DNA of 64,000 nt from a virus: the IMG/VR virus record IMGVR_UViG_3300044700_000691, positions 124,001 through 188,000 of that record; one strand, given 5' to 3'. The notes beneath the pieces were generated by a model. It did no database searches. It saw only the letters and a list, made by a program, of their open reading frames with translations, and was not told where the DNA came from. Below, in pieces: positions 61,597 to 64,000 of the stretch. How positions within the stretch are numbered: the first letter of the stretch is position 1; every line of letters starts with the position of its first letter. Position numbers and translations under genes: made by a program.

Positions 61597-62331
61597 TTAG
61601 AATCTCATTGTATACATCCAACCGGCAGAGTTTTCGCCTTTAATTGCTTCCAAAACAGCTGCCATTTCAGTATCAGCCTTTGTTACTAGGTTGGTGTAAT
61701 TTATTTTAACATCTCCAGGTAGTACATAGTCAAATGTAGTAATCATTTCCCCAAGTCTCTGTTTAGACTTTGCTCTGCAATAGCGTTGAAACATTTCATC
61801 TTCATATAGATTAGATGGATCAATTTTCTTAGCAACTTCTAGCACAGCGCCTCTCTTAGGGGTTCTGCCAAGAACAGTTATTTGTTTAGTGTTTTTGTTA
61901 TAATCATATGCAATTGTATCTAACAGAAAGGCTTTAGTTAAATCCAGGAATGAAAACATTACTGTTCTATACATTAAAGATTCTCCAACAAACGGTGTTA
62001 AGAAAGTTTCGGCTCCAATAAATTTGTTTTCGCCAAAGTCTCTATCCACTGTTGAAAATACTGAAGCTCCAGTCGGCTCAACTGCTTTGTGAACAAATTG
62101 TACGCAATCTGGTAAAGTAATAGTACGGCTTGCTTTAAATTGAGCAGCACTAAACACATCAATTGGAATTTGCAAATACGCTTTATCTAGAGCATATTGC
62201 CAATTATCATAGAAGAAAACCTCAGCATTCTTTATAACCCTTTCTACTTCTTTGGTTGGAAGTTGATAGGGAAGGGCTCCTGAAAAAGTTACTTCATCAA
62301 TAATATCTGATATTAATTCTTGTCTAGTCAC
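61597..62331 (-). CDS. Putative head-tail connector or neck protein
   Basis: A 244-residue protein with GTG start. The layout (helical N-terminus TRQELISDIIDEVTFSG, beta-rich middle, C-terminal RYCRAKSKQRLGEMITTFDY) resembles small adaptor/connector proteins of tailed phages. It is in one operon with the gp25-like protein and a tagged small protein. Which neck protein it is cannot be decided. Confidence 0.5.
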   Translation of the reverse strand: MTRQELISDIIDEVTFSGALPYQLPTKEVERVIKNAEVFFYDNWQYALDKAYLQIPIDVFSAAQFKASRTITLPDCVQFVHKAVEPTGASVFSTVDRDFGENKFIGAETFLTPFVGESLMYRTVMFSFLDLTKAFLLDTIAYDYNKNTKQITVLGRTPKRGAVLEVAKKIDPSNLYEDEMFQRYCRAKSKQRLGEMITTFDYVLPGDVKINYTNLVTKADTEMAAVLEAIKGENSAGWMYTMRF

Positions 62332-62350
62332 GCAGTTTGCGTTATTTTAA

Positions 62351-62578
62351 TTAGGCAGTTGGTGCCTGTGCAGCAGCCATTTTAGCAGCTTCTGCTTTCT
62401 TTTTATCCTCTTCGGTTTTTGCAGCAGTAGCATCAGCAATTTTTAATTTAATTGCATCAAGTTCTTTTTGAGAATCTAGTACCTTTTGCATAGCAGTTGC
62501 TTCTTGTTGGTTTAACGCAACTAGGTCTGCTGAAGCATCTTCATTTAGACCAAAGTAGTTTTGAAATGACTTAATCAT
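62351..62578 (-). CDS. Tagged small coiled-coil head protein
   Basis: A 75-residue protein that starts IKSFQNYFGLNEDAS, tag-like with LNE|D; this start closely matches residues 406-417 of the ligase fusion (FNQFFGTDEDAS). The rest is an Ala/Lys/Glu-rich helix. It may be a prohead core or internal protein. A late promoter lies 19 bases upstream. Confidence 0.55.
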   Translation of the reverse strand: MIKSFQNYFGLNEDASADLVALNQQEATAMQKVLDSQKELDAIKLKIADATAAKTEEDKKKAEAAKMAAAQAPTA

Positions 62579-62596
62579 TTTATTGTAGTTCTTTTT

Positions 62597-62605
62597 GTTA
62601 TTTAT
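62597..62605 (-). promoter_or_regulatory. Putative late promoter
   Basis: ATAAATAAC on the minus strand, 19 bases before the tagged small gene, overlapping the stop of the upstream fusion gene. Confidence 0.55.
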
Positions 62606-63941
62606 CGGAAATATAGTCCGAAAAAGTTTTTATACGGGTTGTGCCAGAACCAGGATTTGCTCCAAGTTCTTGACGACTTGCTTTATATGAACCCCATTGA
62701 GATGGTACGCGAATAGTTCCGGAAACTCGTTGTGGATTTCTTTCCGGTTGCAGGTCATCCATATCTGGATTGCTTTTCGTGCGGTCTCTGAATAACTCTG
62801 GTGTTAGCAGGTCCTCTTCAATCTTTCCACCTAATATCATCCATACCTTTTTAGGGTCCTTTCCTTCAGGGATCCCCTGTGAAAAGCTATCAAAGTCTTG
62901 TGCTAACCAAAACTCTCTCATTAGAGTGCCAGATACGCCATCTTCATCTCCGTCTGCACCAGAGTTTCCTCCAAATTCAGGGCGTTCAGTTTCTATTCTA
63001 TTAATTTTAGAAATTGAGCCTTGCCATTTTTCCATAGCAGCCCATCTGGGCATATCCTCATCTGTAGCATAAAGATTAACTACCGTATTTGGTGCATATT
63101 GTGTTTGGCCAAGAGCTTCAACAAATTCATATCCACTTCTGACTGGAGTAACGTTTGATAGGTGCAATTCAACATTATCAAAGTCTTCTAAATAGTAATC
63201 TAATACATCCATTGCAGATTTGCCGCTAATTCCAGCCATTTCTGTCTTGGAAATAAACACATGTACCTCGTCGTTTTCTTCTGCAATTTTTGCAATTGCA
63301 TCATAGTGACCGGCATGTGGTGGTTTAAATTTACCACTAAATATTCCGACGGTTTTAATATTTAATTTTGGAACTTGAGTACGACCAATTTTTCTGGTCT
63401 TCATTGTAATTTCTGCAAACTCAGTCTCTAGACTCTTTGCAAGTGCTAGGTTTTTGCGATCATCATCATAAAAAGTAAAATGAGTAAAGCCTTTTGCCAT
63501 TAGTTTACGAAAGGCTTCTTTTTTCTTTTCTGCAATAGTGCCGTCGAATCCAAATTCTGGATCACTTACTGCATAAATTAGGTTGGGGTGAATATCTATA
63601 CCGTGGGATAATAGAAATTCTCTGACTAGTTTCTTATTATCTCTAGCTGTAATAATCCCGACAGCAGTCCCGGATTCGTATGCAGAACGTAATATGTTAA
63701 GTACCCATTCAACTAATCTTCCAGCCTTTAAAATATTAGCATCATTGAATTGGGTATAGTTAACCTCATGATGAGGTTCCTTTTCATAATCGTTAAACTC
63801 CTGTGGAGTAAGATCAAATTTCTCGCCAGTCAAGGCATCCTTAACAAGGATCTTTGCATTGGTAACAACTAGCGTGTCATCCAAATCAAATACGATAATT
63901 GAATTGTCTCTAGAAAATGCCATTTCGTTTACTGTTTGCAC
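62598..63941 (-). CDS. HAD phosphatase-nucleotidylyltransferase fusion
   Basis: 447 residues from GTG at 63941; an ATG at 63923 is the alternative. Domain 1 (1-190) is a HAD hydrolase with DLDDT (Asp19, Asp21), TAR (98-100) and FYDDDRKN (157-164). Domain 2 (195-345) is a nucleotidylyltransferase of the NMNAT/cytidylyltransferase type with GKFKPPHAGH (HxGH at 209-212) and SGTLMR (337-342). The C-terminus TRIKTFSDYISDK resembles the head tag. It may act in NAD metabolism or RNA end repair; the substrate is not evident. The gene's own late promoter is at 63959. Confidence 0.75.
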   Translation of the reverse strand: MQTVNEMAFSRDNSIIVFDLDDTLVVTNAKILVKDALTGEKFDLTPQEFNDYEKEPHHEVNYTQFNDANILKAGRLVEWVLNILRSAYESGTAVGIITARDNKKLVREFLLSHGIDIHPNLIYAVSDPEFGFDGTIAEKKKEAFRKLMAKGFTHFTFYDDDRKNLALAKSLETEFAEITMKTRKIGRTQVPKLNIKTVGIFSGKFKPPHAGHYDAIAKIAEENDEVHVFISKTEMAGISGKSAMDVLDYYLEDFDNVELHLSNVTPVRSGYEFVEALGQTQYAPNTVVNLYATDEDMPRWAAMEKWQGSISKINRIETERPEFGGNSGADGDEDGVSGTLMREFWLAQDFDSFSQGIPEGKDPKKVWMILGGKIEEDLLTPELFRDRTKSNPDMDDLQPERNPQRVSGTIRVPSQWGSYKASRQELGANPGSGTTRIKTFSDYISDK

Positions 63942-63958
63942 TGGCCATTATTTTTTAT

Positions 63959-63967
63959 TATTTATTT
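63959..63967 (-). promoter_or_regulatory. Putative late promoter for HAD-nucleotidyltransferase gene
   Basis: AAATAAATA on the minus strand, ending 18 bases before the GTG start. The last 30 bases of the window show nothing else. Confidence 0.5.
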
Positions 63968-64000
63968 AGCCAGTATATCAATGTAAATATACTAATCCTG

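Overview
The window looks like part of the genome of a large, AT-rich, contractile-tailed phage of the T4 superfamily. It holds T4-type genes for ssDNA-binding protein (gp32), RNase H, UvsX, gp41 helicase, gp46/gp47, UvsW, DnaG-type primase, B-family DNA polymerase (gp43), portal (gp20), major capsid protein (gp23), prohead protease (gp21), tail sheath (gp18), tail tube (gp19), gp5-like spike, gp25- and gp53-like wedge proteins and gp4-like head completion nuclease. Terminase, sliding clamp and clamp loader are not seen, so this is only part of the genome. Clear Shine-Dalgarno sites are scarce and starts are preceded by A-rich leaders, as in Bacteroidota and their phages. A Bacteroidota host is an inference only; no host genes are present.

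Layout: (A) 1-12.1 kb, plus strand: a large protein cut by the left edge, an S1-domain RNA-binding protein, class I ribonucleotide reductase, a tagged small protein, a zincin-like protein, gp32, RNase H and a GroES co-chaperonin. (B) 12.2-15.4 kb, minus: an enlarged tail sheath. (C) 15.5-27.2 kb, plus: dUTPase, the N-terminal half of DNA polymerase, UvsX, helicase, gp47, a SET-like protein, gp46, a thymidylate synthase/dCMP hydroxymethylase family enzyme and dCMP deaminase. (D) 27.2-51.2 kb, minus: tail tube, major capsid protein, a protease-scaffold fusion, a DnaJ-like protein, baseplate and spike genes, many small head-cargo candidates, a ligase-nucleotidyltransferase-nuclease fusion, a P-loop kinase and a HAD phosphatase. 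(E) 51.3-53.8 kb, plus: UvsY-like protein and UvsW. (F) 53.8-55.6 kb, minus: tagged proteins. (G) 55.7-61.2 kb, plus: the C-terminal half of DNA polymerase, primase, gp4-like nuclease and portal. (H) 61.2-64 kb, minus: gp25-like protein, a connector candidate, a tagged small protein and a HAD-nucleotidyltransferase fusion.

The most striking pattern is a short tag of the form [IVL]xx[FY]xx[FYW][ILV]xE, often followed by A. It closely resembles the T4 internal-protein capsid targeting sequence and recurs at the start of at least eight otherwise unrelated proteins. It also occurs inside or at the end of several others. The prohead protease is fused to a scaffold with eleven perfect-length 14-residue repeats whose core (YxEYxAE) is the same motif. 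Together this suggests that one protease-scaffold polypeptide recruits, and then cleaves the tags from, a large set of proteins packaged inside the head. A T4-type late promoter, AATAAATAA or TATAAATA, lies 13-26 bases before the starts of most of the virion genes concerned. One copy sits inside the protease-scaffold gene, just before an in-frame ATG that would give scaffold alone.

Other notable features are a DNA polymerase split in its fingers domain with the halves 38 kb apart, possible RNA-repair or NAD-related enzymes in unusual fusions, a peptide shared by the major capsid protein and a 537-residue head-region protein, and a perfect 15-bp inverted repeat inside the zincin-like gene.
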